The translations under genes were made by a program, and so were the position numbers. A DNA stretch of 42,398 bases from Hymenobacter psychrophilus (GTDB lineage Bacteria; Bacteroidota; Bacteroidia; Cytophagales; Hymenobacteraceae), in the NCBI RefSeq assembly GCF_900107135.1, contig NZ_FNOV01000015.1:26431-68828 (forward strand). The letters are read 5' to 3'. Positions 21,829 through 30,089 of the stretch are shown in pieces. Every line of letters begins with the position of its first letter. Positions within the stretch are counted from its first letter, which is position 1. The notes below the pieces were generated by a model. The model was given only the letters and a program-made list of their open reading frames with translations. It was not told where the DNA came from and ran no database searches.

Positions 21829-22209
21829 CTACATCTTCATGTGGTTCATTTTTCCGCCTTTCATCATCTTGCCTTTATTCATCTTGTCCATGGTCGTCAT
21901 CTCGCCGTCCATCATCATGCACTGGCCGTCTTTCATCATCATGGTGGTGCCATCCTTCATCCTGCAGGTGCCGTCGGTCATGCACATGGTACCATCTTTC
22001 ATGGTCATGTTTTTGGTCATCGGCATCATCTTGCCGCCCTTCATCATCATCATCTTGCCGTCCATCATCGTGCAGCCGTCCATGGCCATCTTGCCCTGCT
22101 GGGCCTTTTTTGCCATCGGCTTGCTCTTGACAGGGGTGGTCTGGGCTTGTGCTAGGGAGAACACGCCACTGAGCACCACAAGGGACAGAAGTTTTATTGC
22201 GTTTTTCAT
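21829..22209 (-). CDS. Secreted Met-rich DUF6799-like protein
   Basis: The start is ATG 22207-22209 (MKNAIKLLSLVVL), giving a clean signal peptide cut after AQA. The mature 100 residues consist of repeated units built on M-x-D-G-K/T-M/C-x-M, for example CTMMDGKMMMMKGGKMMPM and TCRMKDGTTMMMKDGQC. This is the DUF6799 repeat. About one-third of residues are Met, with three Cys, so it probably binds Cu(I) in the periplasm. It stands alone next to a disrupted ceramidase gene. Confidence 0.8.
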   Translation of the reverse strand: MKNAIKLLSLVVLSGVFSLAQAQTTPVKSKPMAKKAQQGKMAMDGCTMMDGKMMMMKGGKMMPMTKNMTMKDGTMCMTDGTCRMKDGTTMMMKDGQCMMMDGEMTTMDKMNKGKMMKGGKMNHMKM

Positions 22210-22544
22210 GGGAATAAGCATTAAAAGCGAGAAAGTAAAACGAGTAATTACAGGAGAATGCTTTCCAGAATTTCAGAGAAAAGCGAGCTGGTGAAGCAAC
22301 TCTATGCGTCTGTTCCGGTGACCGAGGGCTGCTGGGAAAAGCGTAGCAGGGGGATGCCGGTGTAGAAGCGGTACACGCAGTACAGGGCCAGCGCGTCGAA
22401 CCAGTGCCAGAGGGCATGACCCGACACCCAGTGGTTGGCAGGGTCGGCCTTGGTTAAAAGTTTGGTACAAAGGTTAAACGAGCGGCTACTCGGTGGGCGT
22501 GTCAACGTGCCCTATAGCGCGGAGGGAGGAGCCAGAAAGGTGTG

Positions 22545-24158
22545 GTGGCTGTTGCAGAACGCGTGACCTACTAGGGGCTGTGCTTCGTAATAAGATGATG
22601 CAAGGCCAGAAGCAGTTTTCCGACAAAGAGGTCACCCACTTTCGCCTCTCCCAGCGCGTTCCCGCGCACAATTTCTACCGCCGACTGGCGGAGGTAGTGG
22701 ATTGGTCGTTTCTCTATGAGCAGACACGGGCGCTCTACAGCCACACCGGCCAGCCCTCGCTCGATCCGGTCGTGTTCTTCAAGCTCGTGCTCGTGGGCCG
22801 GCTGGAAAACCTGGTCAGTGACCGCCGCCTCGTCGAGCACTGCGCCCTACGCCTCGATATTCTGTACTTCCTCGGCTACGAGGTGGACGAAGAGCTGCCT
22901 TGGCACTCGACGATTAGCCGTACCCGACAGCTATACCCGGTGGCAGTCTTCGAACAGCTGTTCGACCACGTCTTTGCCCAATGCGTGGCCCAGGGCCTGG
23001 TCGCCGGCGACACGCAGGCCGTGGACTCGGCCCCCGTTAAAGCCAATGCCTCCCTCTATCGGCTCTGTGAAAAGCAGCCACTTGAGACGTTTATCCCGCG
23101 GATGCAGCTAGCGGGAGAGCCCGCGTCAGAGGCACCATCTCCGCCACCGGCAGCCGTTTTAGACACCCCGGCACACGTGTTGCGCCGCGTGGCTACCCGC
23201 CAAGCCCACCACGGGACAGGACACTTCGGCGCGCGGCGCCCCCGCGCCCGCCTGGTGAGCAATAAAACCCACTATAGCCCCACGGATCCGGACGCGCGCA
23301 TTTCCGTCAAGCTGGGCAAAGTTCGGGCCCTCAACTACCTCTGCAGCCTGGCCGTCGATACGGGCCACGGGGTAATCAGCCACGTGCAGGCCGATTTTGC
23401 TGACTCCCGCGACAGTGTCCACTTGCCTGGCCTGGTCACGCACTTGCACCAGCGCTTGCTCACCCATGGCTTGCCCCTGCAGGAGCTGGTAGCCGACACT
23501 AACTACTCGAATGGAGTAAACTATGCCCTGCTCGAACAACGCGGGATCACGCCCTGGATTCCCGTGTTCGGCCAATACAAGCCCGCCGTAGAGGGGTTTG
23601 CCTACGATGCCGAAGCCGACCGCTTTACCTGTGCGGCGGGTAAACGGCTCCCCTTCAAAAGTTTTGAAACGAGTCTGGACGGCGCCCTCTCCAAGACCTA
23701 CCGCGCTTCCACGCGGGACTGCCGGCTCTGCCCCCGCAAGGCTATTTGTGCCCCAAAAACCAACAAACGCAAGATCACGCGCACGGCCTACGACCCGCAC
23801 TACCGCCGCGCACTCGCCCGGCAACGGAGCCGGCAAGGGCAGCGCATGCGGCTGGTGCGTCAGAGCACGGTGGAACCCGTGTTTGGCAGCTTACTTCAAC
23901 ACTACGGACTGCGCCAGGTCAACACGCGCGGCCGCGCTAGTGCTCACAAGACGATGTTGCTAGCCGCCATGGCCTACAATCTCAAAAAGCTACTCAAGTA
24001 CCGACCTCAACAGCAACTAGGACTCGCGCTCGCGCTGCCCAGGCCCCCTTCACCACCTTATCCCTTGCTTTTTCCAGCACTAAACCAAGGACGGCGGGTC
24101 CAAACGCTGGCCAGAAAATGGAAAGACAGCGGATGACCCAGAGTTCTGCAACAGCCAC
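22545..24158 (+). mobile_element. IS1182-like insertion sequence nested in the outer element
   Basis: A 1614-bp unit is bounded by GTGGCTGTTGCAGAAC (22545-22560) and its exact inverse (24143-24158), and is flanked by a 4-bp direct repeat TGTG (22541-22544, 24159-24162). It encodes one full-length transposase. It inserted after the outer element did. Confidence 0.85.
22595..24136 (+). CDS. IS1182-family DDE transposase
   Basis: The start ATG 22595 (MMQGQKQFSDKEVTHF) lies inside the element, 50 bp from its left end; the longer upstream frame crosses the inverted repeat. The 513-residue product has the IS1182 N-terminal layout (RVPAHNFYRRLAEVVDW, GQPSLDPVVFFKLVLVGRL), the first catalytic Asp in AVDSAPVKANASL (about 143), the second in VADTNYSNGV (about 300), a Cys-rich insert (CRLCPRKAIC, about 375) and the catalytic Glu in STVEPVFGSLLQHYGL (about 426). 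It looks intact, and its terminal repeats are perfect, so it may be active. Confidence 0.9.
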   Translation: MMQGQKQFSDKEVTHFRLSQRVPAHNFYRRLAEVVDWSFLYEQTRALYSHTGQPSLDPVVFFKLVLVGRLENLVSDRRLVEHCALRLDILYFLGYEVDEELPWHSTISRTRQLYPVAVFEQLFDHVFAQCVAQGLVAGDTQAVDSAPVKANASLYRLCEKQPLETFIPRMQLAGEPASEAPSPPPAAVLDTPAHVLRRVATRQAHHGTGHFGARRPRARLVSNKTHYSPTDPDARISVKLGKVRALNYLCSLAVDTGHGVISHVQADFADSRDSVHLPGLVTHLHQRLLTHGLPLQELVADTNYSNGVNYALLEQRGITPWIPVFGQYKPAVEGFAYDAEADRFTCAAGKRLPFKSFETSLDGALSKTYRASTRDCRLCPRKAICAPKTNKRKITRTAYDPHYRRALARQRSRQGQRMRLVRQSTVEPVFGSLLQHYGLRQVNTRGRASAHKTMLLAAMAYNLKKLLKYRPQQQLGLALALPRPPSPPYPLLFPALNQGRRVQTLARKWKDSG

Positions 24159-24162
24159 TGTG

Positions 24163-24466
24163 CCTTACTGGCCCCCACCAATCGGGGGCGGTAGTGCCGG
24201 TAGAAAGGGGGCCAGCAAGTGGAACCACTACCGTATGTTGCTGGCCCCACCTTATTGACCTGTTTGGCCCACTCAGCGAGTTTGCCTACCGCAGGGCCAA
24301 CGACAACCAGTTCACTCCGGAGTGAACAAGGGGACGACTCGCTGAAAAGTTAGCTATCGCGCAAACTTCAGGGCGAGTTCGACTTCTCTGGAAGACCCTA
24401 TAAAAGCCCACTCATTGTATGTAGAGGCAGTATTCATGGTCAAGTGGAGGCCTATTTTCAGCTCGC
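24163..24466. other. Right interior of the outer element: palindrome-rich, no gene
   Basis: This stretch has an 11-bp inverted repeat (24208-24218 with 24238-24248), a repeated GGCCCCC/GGGGGCC set near 24169-24215, and a perfect 18-bp palindrome (24310-24327). Apart from a short frame ending at the palindrome (stop at about 24325-24327), I see no coding sequence. Confidence 0.6.
24310..24327. repeat. Perfect 18-bp palindrome
   Basis: GTTCACTCCGGAGTGAAC is self-complementary without a loop. It overlaps the stop codon of a short frame that may be a transposase tail. Confidence 0.85.
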
Positions 24467-25122
24467 CGTTTAACCTTTGTACCAAACTTTTAACCAAGGC
24501 CAGGGTCGCAGACGAGGTGCTTCACGTCGAGCAGCCAGAGGCCGTAGCCGAGCAAAAAAGCCCCCCAGAATGCCCAAAACCAACCATACGGCGGCCGGTA
24601 GGATTGCCGAAAAAAGAGCACCGCTTCCAGCACGATGCAGCACAGCACGCTTTGCAGCGCGTACGAGGTACGGGCCAAATCTCGCTCCCAGAACAGCAAG
24701 CCGAAGAACGCCAGAAAGAACAGCCAATATATCCCAACAATGACAGGCTTGCGCCACTGGGTGAGCCGCCGCACGTTCATGGCAAACATGAACGCCGAGC
24801 CCAGGTAAATGGTCGCGAAGTCGGCAATGCCCCCCACCCACGTTTCCGAGGCGTGGAAAAAGGCGGAACCCAGCCCTGTGGCAATGGAGATGTACGCCAA
24901 GGGAAGCAGGTGGCGCGCGTCGTGCTTTCGGGCGTGCCGAAATATCAGGTAAGCCACTACCAGGAAGCCCAGGTTGGAAACAGTGTTGCCGGGCTGCCGC
25001 ACCCAGCCGCAGAGCGATTCTTCGCAGAACTGGGCCGGCGAATACTCAAACTCGTGCCAGGGGCAGGAAGGGGATACCATGCACTCAGGTTGGGTGGGGC
25101 GCTAGGGCTGCCTGCCACTAGC

Positions 25123-25150
25123 AAAGCCTGACCTTGGCGGGTCAGGCTTT
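25123..25150. terminator. Terminator-like hairpin between ceramidase and copper-storage genes
   Basis: AAAGCCTGACC (25123-25133) and GGTCAGGCTTT (25140-25150) form an 11-bp stem with a 6-nt loop. It lies 24 bp after the copper-storage gene stop on the minus strand. Confidence 0.7.
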
Positions 25151-25174
25151 ACCGGGCTATTCAGAAAAAGTTGG

Positions 25175-25510
25175 TTAAGCAGTGATGCCCTGGCGGCAGG
25201 CCTGCTCACAGCGGCGGCACGCCTCAGCACACTCGCGGCAGTGCTCCATGTGGGCGCCGTGCTTTTCGCACTCGTCGCCGCAGGCCTTGCATGTTTCGGC
25301 GCATTCTTTCAGCAGGTGCTGGGCGTGCTCCGAGCCGCGGGCCACGAAGCGGGCCGTGAGGGCGCATATATCGGCGCAGTCGCGGTCGAGCTGAATACAG
25401 CGGGCCATCATTTTTACGTCCTCCTCATTGAGGCAGGCGGTGGCGCAGTGTTCACAGGAGTTAACGCAGGCGTAGAGCGCGGCGAGGAGGCTTTGATTTT
25501 GGCTATGCAT
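25175..25510 (-). CDS. Cys-rich four-helix-bundle copper-storage protein (Csp/DUF326)
   Basis: The start is ATG 25508-25510 (MHSQNQSLLAALYACVNSC), giving 111 residues. The protein has 14 or so Cys in helical CxxxC spacings: CVNSCEHCATAC (about 15-26), CIQLDRDCADIC (about 36-47), CAETCKACGDEC (about 70-81), then HCRECAEACRRCEQAC near the end. This is the pattern of Csp proteins, which store many Cu(I) ions inside a four-helix bundle. There is no signal peptide, so it should be cytosolic. An operator-like site with a clear dyad lies 63 bp upstream. Confidence 0.9.
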   Translation of the reverse strand: MHSQNQSLLAALYACVNSCEHCATACLNEEDVKMMARCIQLDRDCADICALTARFVARGSEHAQHLLKECAETCKACGDECEKHGAHMEHCRECAEACRRCEQACRQGITA

Positions 25511-25572
25511 GGCGTGAAAGGTTAGGTGGATGATGGTGTCAACTGGTTTACTCCTAAAAGCCGACCTCGTTA

Positions 25573-25599
25573 TGCACGATTGCCAGCATTTTCCTGCAT
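25573..25599 (-). promoter_or_regulatory. Candidate copper-regulon operator, copy 5 (best dyad)
   Basis: Read on either strand, TTATGCA and TGCATAA flank an 18-bp centre, making a clean dyad. On the minus strand it reads ATGCA, 17 bp, GTGCA, with AATT in front. It lies between the AraC regulator stop and the copper-storage gene, 63 bp before the latter. Confidence 0.6.
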
Positions 25600-25625
25600 A
25601 ATTCATGCGATTTGTCAAAAGCATG

Positions 25626-26210
25626 CTATTGCTCGCCGCTCAGTTGACTCACCGGTGTGGCCAGGCACTGCTGCCGGTACTCGCTGGGCGAAGTGCCCGT
25701 TTCGCGCTGGAATTGCCGCGACAAGTGCCCCAAATTGCTATAGCCCAGCTCCCGCGCCACGCGGCCCACGGGCAGGGTTCCCTCGCGCAGCAGGCGTTGG
25801 GCCGCTTCCACGCGCTGCCGGATGACGTAGTGCTCCAGGCTCCGGCCCTCAATGGCGGAAAACACGTCACTCAGGTAGGCAAAACGCCGCTGCAGCCGCT
25901 CGCTGAGCTGCCGCGAAAAGTGCCCGCTGCGCAGCGCCGCCGGCTCGGTGGCCAGCAAGTGGGCAATGATTTCCTTGATTTGGGCCACCAGCCGCTGCTG
26001 CGGCGAAAGCTGGTCCAGCAGCTCAAAGCCTTCCGCTTCCAGGCACTGCCGCAGCCGGGGCCAGTCGATGGTAGCCGCGTCGTCCCGCAGCTCCACCTCC
26101 CCCAGCTCCACCCGGAGCGGCACCAGGCCCAGCTCCACGAGCTGCTCGCGCACCACTAGGATGCACTTGACGCAGACCATGTGCCGGATAAAAAGGAGCG
26201 TGGAGGCCAT
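25626..26210 (-). CDS. AraC-family regulator with HMA-like metal-binding N-terminus
   Basis: This 194-residue protein begins with a degenerate HMA-type fold: FIRHMVCVKCILVVREQL (about 7-24) places a C-x-x-C pair (11 and 14) where copper chaperones bind Cu(I), and FELLDQL (about 63) closes it. A linker leads to an AraC DNA-binding domain (about 95-190) with two helix-turn-helix units: VGRVARELGYSNLGHLSRQF and TSPSEYRQQC. I infer that it senses copper by the N-terminus and controls the island. It starts 11 bp after the RND permease stop, so it is the last gene of the efflux operon. A paralogue is at 39520. Confidence 0.82.
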   Translation of the reverse strand: MASTLLFIRHMVCVKCILVVREQLVELGLVPLRVELGEVELRDDAATIDWPRLRQCLEAEGFELLDQLSPQQRLVAQIKEIIAHLLATEPAALRSGHFSRQLSERLQRRFAYLSDVFSAIEGRSLEHYVIRQRVEAAQRLLREGTLPVGRVARELGYSNLGHLSRQFQRETGTSPSEYRQQCLATPVSQLSGEQ

Positions 26211-26220
26211 GGGTCGGCGG

Positions 26221-29200
26221 TTACAAGGCTGGCGATAAAGCGTCCTGGTCGGCGGGCGGCGTCAGCGGCTGCGTGTCCAGCTCCTGCGGGTGCTCATCGA
26301 GGCCTGTTTCGCGGTGCGCGGCGAAGTATTGGGCCAGCGCCTTATCCCCCACCAGCCAGAACACCACGGGCGTGACGATGATGTCGAGGAAGGTGGAGCT
26401 GAGCAGGCCGCCCAGAATCACGGTAGCCACCGGGTAGAGAATTTCCTTGCCCGGCGCGTCCTTGGCCAGCGTGAGCGGCACCAGGGCCAGCGCGGCCACC
26501 AGGGCCGTCATCAGCACCGGCACCAGCCGCTCCAGCGAGCCGCGAATAATCATGGACAAGCCGAATTTCTCGCCCTCGTGCTCCACCAGGTGGATGTAGT
26601 GCGAAATCATCATGATGCCGTTGCGCGAGGCAATGCCGGTGAGCGTGATAAAACCCACGAGCGAGGCAATGCTGAACGTGCCGCCCGTGAGCAGCACGGC
26701 CACCACCGAGCCGATAAGAGCCAGCGGGATGTTGAGCATAATCTGGCCCACCATCAGCGAGGACTTGAAGTGTGAGAACAGCACCAGGAAGATGCCGGCC
26801 AGCGAAAACAAACTCAGCCACAAAATCTTCTGCGAAGCCGACTGCTGGCTCTCGAACTGCCCACCGTAGGTGAGGTAATACCCAGGAGGAAGCTTCACCT
26901 GCGCATTTACTTTAGCTTGTATCTCCTTCACCGTGGAGCCCAAATCCCGTTCGGCTACGTTCAGGGAAATGGTGATGCGCCGTTGCGTGTTCTCATGGTT
27001 GACGGTGTTGGGCCCCGGTTCATAAACGATGTCCGCGACTTGGCTGACCGGAATCAGGGCGCCACTGGGGGTTTCAATGCGCGTCTGACCAATTGCCGCA
27101 ATGTCGTTGCGTTGCTGCTCCGGCAGCTTCACCACCAGGTCGAAGCGCTTCTGGCCGTCGAGCATCTGCGACACCACCGCGCCTTGGAACAGCGTTTCCA
27201 GGTCGCGCACCACTTCGCCGCGGGCCATGCCGTAGGCGCGCAGGGCGTCGTCTTTGGGCCGGATGAGCAGCTGCGGAATCTGCACCTGCTTCTCTACCTG
27301 CAAATCCACCACGCCGGGCACGGTGCCGGCGGCGGCGCGCACTTCGTTGGCGTAGCGGCGCAGCTCCAGCAGGTCGTTGCCGAACACCTTAATGGCCACT
27401 TGGGCCCGCACGCCGCTCAGCAGGTGGTCGAGGCGGTGGGAAATGGGCTGGCCGATATTCACGTTCACGCCCGTTATCAAACTCAGCTTCTCCCTCATGT
27501 CGGCCAGAATTTCGTCGCGGCTGCGCATGGTCTTACCTTCCTTTTCCAGCTCTTCTTCCGTTTTAAAAGCCACCTCGATTTCCGAGTTGTTCACCGACTC
27601 GGCGTGCTCGTCGAGCTCGGCGCGGCCGGTGCGGCGGGCCGTGAAAGCCACCTCCGGAATCTTGAGCATCTGCTGCTCGCCCAGCGTGCCCAGCCGGTTG
27701 GATTCAGTGAGCGAAGTACCCGCCGGGGCTGAGAAGTTGACCGTGAGCGAGCCTTCGTTGAAGGGCGGCAGAAACTCGGTGCCGAAGAACGGAATCAACG
27801 CCATCGCCGCCACGAACAGCGCCCCGGTCACCCCAAGGATGGCTTTGGGATGCTGCAGGCCCCAGCCCAGCAGGCGGGTGTCCTTTTTCTTGAGCCAGCG
27901 CACCAGCCCGCCATCGGTTTCGGGGTGGTCCATCTGCTTCATCTTGGGCAGCAAATAATAGCACAGCACCGGCGTCACGGTGAGCGAAACGAAGAGCGAG
28001 GCCACGATGCTGGTGATGTAGGCAATGCCGAGCGGCGCGAAAATGCGGCCCTCCATGCCTTCCAGCGCGAACAGCGGCAAAAACACCAGCACCACGATGA
28101 TGGTGGCGTACACGATGGAGTTGCGCACCTCGGAAGAAGCGGCATAGATGACTTTCAGCACCGGCTGCGGGTTGGCCTTTTGCTTGTTCTCGCGCAGGCG
28201 TCGGTACACGTTTTCCACGTCCACGATGGCGTCGTCCACCAGCTCGCCAATGGCAATGGCCAGGCCGCCCAGCGTCATGGTGTTGATGCTGATGCCCGCC
28301 GCCCGAAACACCAGCGCCGTGACCAGCAAGGACAGCGGAATGGCCACCAGCGAAATGAAGGTGGTGCGCACGTTCAGCAGGAAGGCAAACAGCACGATGA
28401 CGACCAGAATGGCGCCGTCGCGCAGGGCTTCCTCCACGTTGGAAATCGAGGATTCAATGAACTCCGACTGCTTGAACAGGCGCGTGTTTACCCGCACGTC
28501 CTGGGGCAAGGAGGGCTTGAGCTCCACCAGGGCTTTTTCCACCGCTTCGGTCAGGCCCACGGTCGCGGCCCCGGGCTGCTTCTCGATGCTCAGAATCACG
28601 GCGGGCTGGCCGTTCACGCTGCCGTCGCCGCGCTTGAAGCGGGCCCCGAACTTCACGTTGGCCACGTCGGCCACCCGCACGGGCGACTGCGCGCGGTAGC
28701 CCACCACGATGTTTTCAATGTCTTCGACCGAGCGCAACCGGCCCAGGTTGCGGATGAGCACCTCCGAGCCGTTGCGGTCGAAGAAGTTGCCGGTGGTATT
28801 CAGGTTGGACTGGCGCAAGGCCTCTTCCACCTGGTTCACGGTCAGGCCGGTGGCGTTCAGGCGCGGCATGTCCAGCAGCACCTGGTACTGCAGGTTGTCG
28901 CCGCCGATGGGAATGACCTGGGCAATGCCCGGAATGCTGAGCAGGCGCTGGCGCACGGTGTAGTTGGCCAGTGTGCGCAAATCGGCGGCGTTGGTTTCCT
29001 TGCCGCCCGAGAGCCCCACCAGCATTATCTGGCCCATAACCGACGAAATAGGGCCCAGCACCGGCGTGATGCCCTGCGGCAGCTGCTCGCCGGTGGTTTG
29101 CAGCTTTTCGCTCACAATCTGGCGGGCCGTGAAAATATCGGTGCCGTAGTCGAACTCCACGAACACCATGCCCAGCCCGATGGCTGAGTTGGAGCGCACC

Positions 29201-29442
29201 GCCGACACGCCGGTGGCCCCGTTCAGGGCCGTTTCCACGGGCAGGGTTACCAGGGCCTCCACTTCTTCGGGGGCCATGCCGGGCGCTTCCAGGAACACGG
29301 TCACGCGGGGGCGGTCCAGGTCGGGCAGCACGTCCACGGGCAGCTGGTTCGCCGTGTAGGTGCCGGCAATGATGAGGCCCACGGCAAAGGCCAACATGAG
29401 CAGGCGGTTCTGCAGGGCAAAGCGAATTATCTTGTCTAGCAT
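26221..29442 (-). CDS. cusA: Heavy-metal RND efflux permease (CusA/CzcA family)
   Basis: This 1073-residue protein is the inner-membrane pump of a tripartite efflux system, driven by protons. The N-terminus MLDKIIRFALQNRLLMLAF starts TM1; VDVLPDLDRPRVTVFLEAPG begins the porter domain; GELVDDAIVDVENVYRRLRE (about 395-414) is the HME-RND TM4 motif. Twelve membrane helices are discernible, and two large periplasmic loops lie after TM1 and TM7. Length is normal. Context (Cu-binding partners throughout) supports Cu/Ag rather than Co/Zn/Cd, but the Met ligand triad was not verified. It is preceded by the NTF2-like and CusB genes. Confidence 0.92.
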   Translation of the reverse strand: MLDKIIRFALQNRLLMLAFAVGLIIAGTYTANQLPVDVLPDLDRPRVTVFLEAPGMAPEEVEALVTLPVETALNGATGVSAVRSNSAIGLGMVFVEFDYGTDIFTARQIVSEKLQTTGEQLPQGITPVLGPISSVMGQIMLVGLSGGKETNAADLRTLANYTVRQRLLSIPGIAQVIPIGGDNLQYQVLLDMPRLNATGLTVNQVEEALRQSNLNTTGNFFDRNGSEVLIRNLGRLRSVEDIENIVVGYRAQSPVRVADVANVKFGARFKRGDGSVNGQPAVILSIEKQPGAATVGLTEAVEKALVELKPSLPQDVRVNTRLFKQSEFIESSISNVEEALRDGAILVVIVLFAFLLNVRTTFISLVAIPLSLLVTALVFRAAGISINTMTLGGLAIAIGELVDDAIVDVENVYRRLRENKQKANPQPVLKVIYAASSEVRNSIVYATIIVVLVFLPLFALEGMEGRIFAPLGIAYITSIVASLFVSLTVTPVLCYYLLPKMKQMDHPETDGGLVRWLKKKDTRLLGWGLQHPKAILGVTGALFVAAMALIPFFGTEFLPPFNEGSLTVNFSAPAGTSLTESNRLGTLGEQQMLKIPEVAFTARRTGRAELDEHAESVNNSEIEVAFKTEEELEKEGKTMRSRDEILADMREKLSLITGVNVNIGQPISHRLDHLLSGVRAQVAIKVFGNDLLELRRYANEVRAAAGTVPGVVDLQVEKQVQIPQLLIRPKDDALRAYGMARGEVVRDLETLFQGAVVSQMLDGQKRFDLVVKLPEQQRNDIAAIGQTRIETPSGALIPVSQVADIVYEPGPNTVNHENTQRRITISLNVAERDLGSTVKEIQAKVNAQVKLPPGYYLTYGGQFESQQSASQKILWLSLFSLAGIFLVLFSHFKSSLMVGQIMLNIPLALIGSVVAVLLTGGTFSIASLVGFITLTGIASRNGIMMISHYIHLVEHEGEKFGLSMIIRGSLERLVPVLMTALVAALALVPLTLAKDAPGKEILYPVATVILGGLLSSTFLDIIVTPVVFWLVGDKALAQYFAAHRETGLDEHPQELDTQPLTPPADQDALSPAL

Positions 29443-29542
29443 CGGTGGTTACGCAAAGAGGAAGAGACGAGAGCGGCCGGGTGGCCTCTCCCCTCCCAGA
29501 ATCGGCAGCATCCTAGGTAGGAGCCCAGGCCCGCCGAACAGC

Positions 29543-30055
29543 TTATTTTTTGACGCGGGGGGTGCGGGCCGAGGAGTGAGTGCTCATGATTTGCCACTGC
29601 CCGGCGGCGTTTTTGCGCAGCACCGAGGTAGCCACCCCGCGGCGGACGATGGGCGCCTTGGCCTCTTTATCCTTAGGGTCCTTTTTCAAGTTGATGGTGT
29701 AGGTGTAGGTTTCCGTTGCAAAAGCATAGGGACCGTCGACCTGCACCGCCGCTTTGTAGTCGCTGAAGGTGAAGGCACTGAACTCCTTGAGCTCCGGGCC
29801 CAGATGGTGCTCGGCGTAGTGCCGGTAGGTGCCTTCCACCCCACCCGACTCGAACACCTGGGAGTTGGCCGTGAACAGGCGGGCGGTGCCCGCGGTGTCG
29901 AGCTTTTGCACGGCTTGCTGGTATTTGGTGAGCACCGCTTTCACGGCGGTTTCGTCGGCGGCGGAGCTGGCGGCCGGGGCCGTTTGGGCCTGCGCCGTTG
30001 CAGCGGCGAGGGGAAGCAGGGCGGTCATTACCGCGAGAGCAAAGAGGTTTTTCAT
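29543..30055 (-). CDS. Secreted NTF2/SnoaL-like protein
   Basis: The start is ATG 30053-30055 (MKNLFALAVMTALLPLA), giving a signal peptide cut after AQA and 170 residues. The mature part has the SnoaL/DUF4440 layout: ADETAVKAVLTKYQQAVQKL (about 35-54), DTAGTARLFTANSQVFESGG (about 55-74), HYAEHHLGPELKEF, and a C-terminal GQWQIMSTHSSAR. The fold is a cone-shaped beta sheet with a pocket; the ligand is unknown. It lies between CusB and CusA in the efflux operon, an unusual insertion, and recurs in Bacteroidota copper operons (from memory). Confidence 0.82.
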   Translation of the reverse strand: MKNLFALAVMTALLPLAAATAQAQTAPAASSAADETAVKAVLTKYQQAVQKLDTAGTARLFTANSQVFESGGVEGTYRHYAEHHLGPELKEFSAFTFSDYKAAVQVDGPYAFATETYTYTINLKKDPKDKEAKAPIVRRGVATSVLRKNAAGQWQIMSTHSSARTPRVKK

Positions 30056-30089
30056 GGGGAGGGAGAAAGCAGTCACCGCGTAACGGGAC

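Larger units (their letters stand above)
22446..24501. mobile_element. Outer element with perfect 35-bp terminal inverted repeats (interrupted MITE-like element)
   Basis: The ends 22446-22480 and 24467-24501 are perfect inverted repeats beginning GGCCTTGGTTAAAAGTTTGG. The flanks duplicate AGGGTC (22440-22445, 24502-24507). Removing the IS1182-like insertion leaves about 438 bp without an intact gene, so this is a non-autonomous or degenerate element. A short frame at about 24252-24327 (LIDLFGPLSEFAYRRANDNQ, then a stop) may be the tail of a lost gene. I cannot name the mobilising family. Confidence 0.8.
22302..25080 (-). pseudogene. Ceramidase-family gene interrupted by a nested insertion
   Basis: The N-terminal part runs from ATG 25080 to 24502 and has the ceramidase signature: CEESLCGWVRQPGNTVSN (about 18-35), GLGSAFFHASETWVGGIADF (about 69-88) and several membrane helices. 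It ends at KHLVCDP. The C-terminal part resumes at 22445 with DP-ANHWVSGHALWHW and runs to TAG 22302. The two halves join in frame at the 6-bp duplication AGGGTC (22440-22445 and 24502-24507), so the intact ancestor encoded about 240 residues with the final H-x-x-x-H. The insertion between them destroys the gene. Ceramidase homologues are membrane amide hydrolases; here the role is unknown. Confidence 0.85.

Noticed and set aside
22493..22594. Upstream extension of the transposase start to 22493
   Set aside because: It crosses the left inverted repeat of the IS; the ATG at 22595 lies within the element and begins the conserved protein.
27850..29187. 445-aa plus-strand frame opposite cusA
   Set aside because: Antisense shadow; the RND permease frame has all family motifs.
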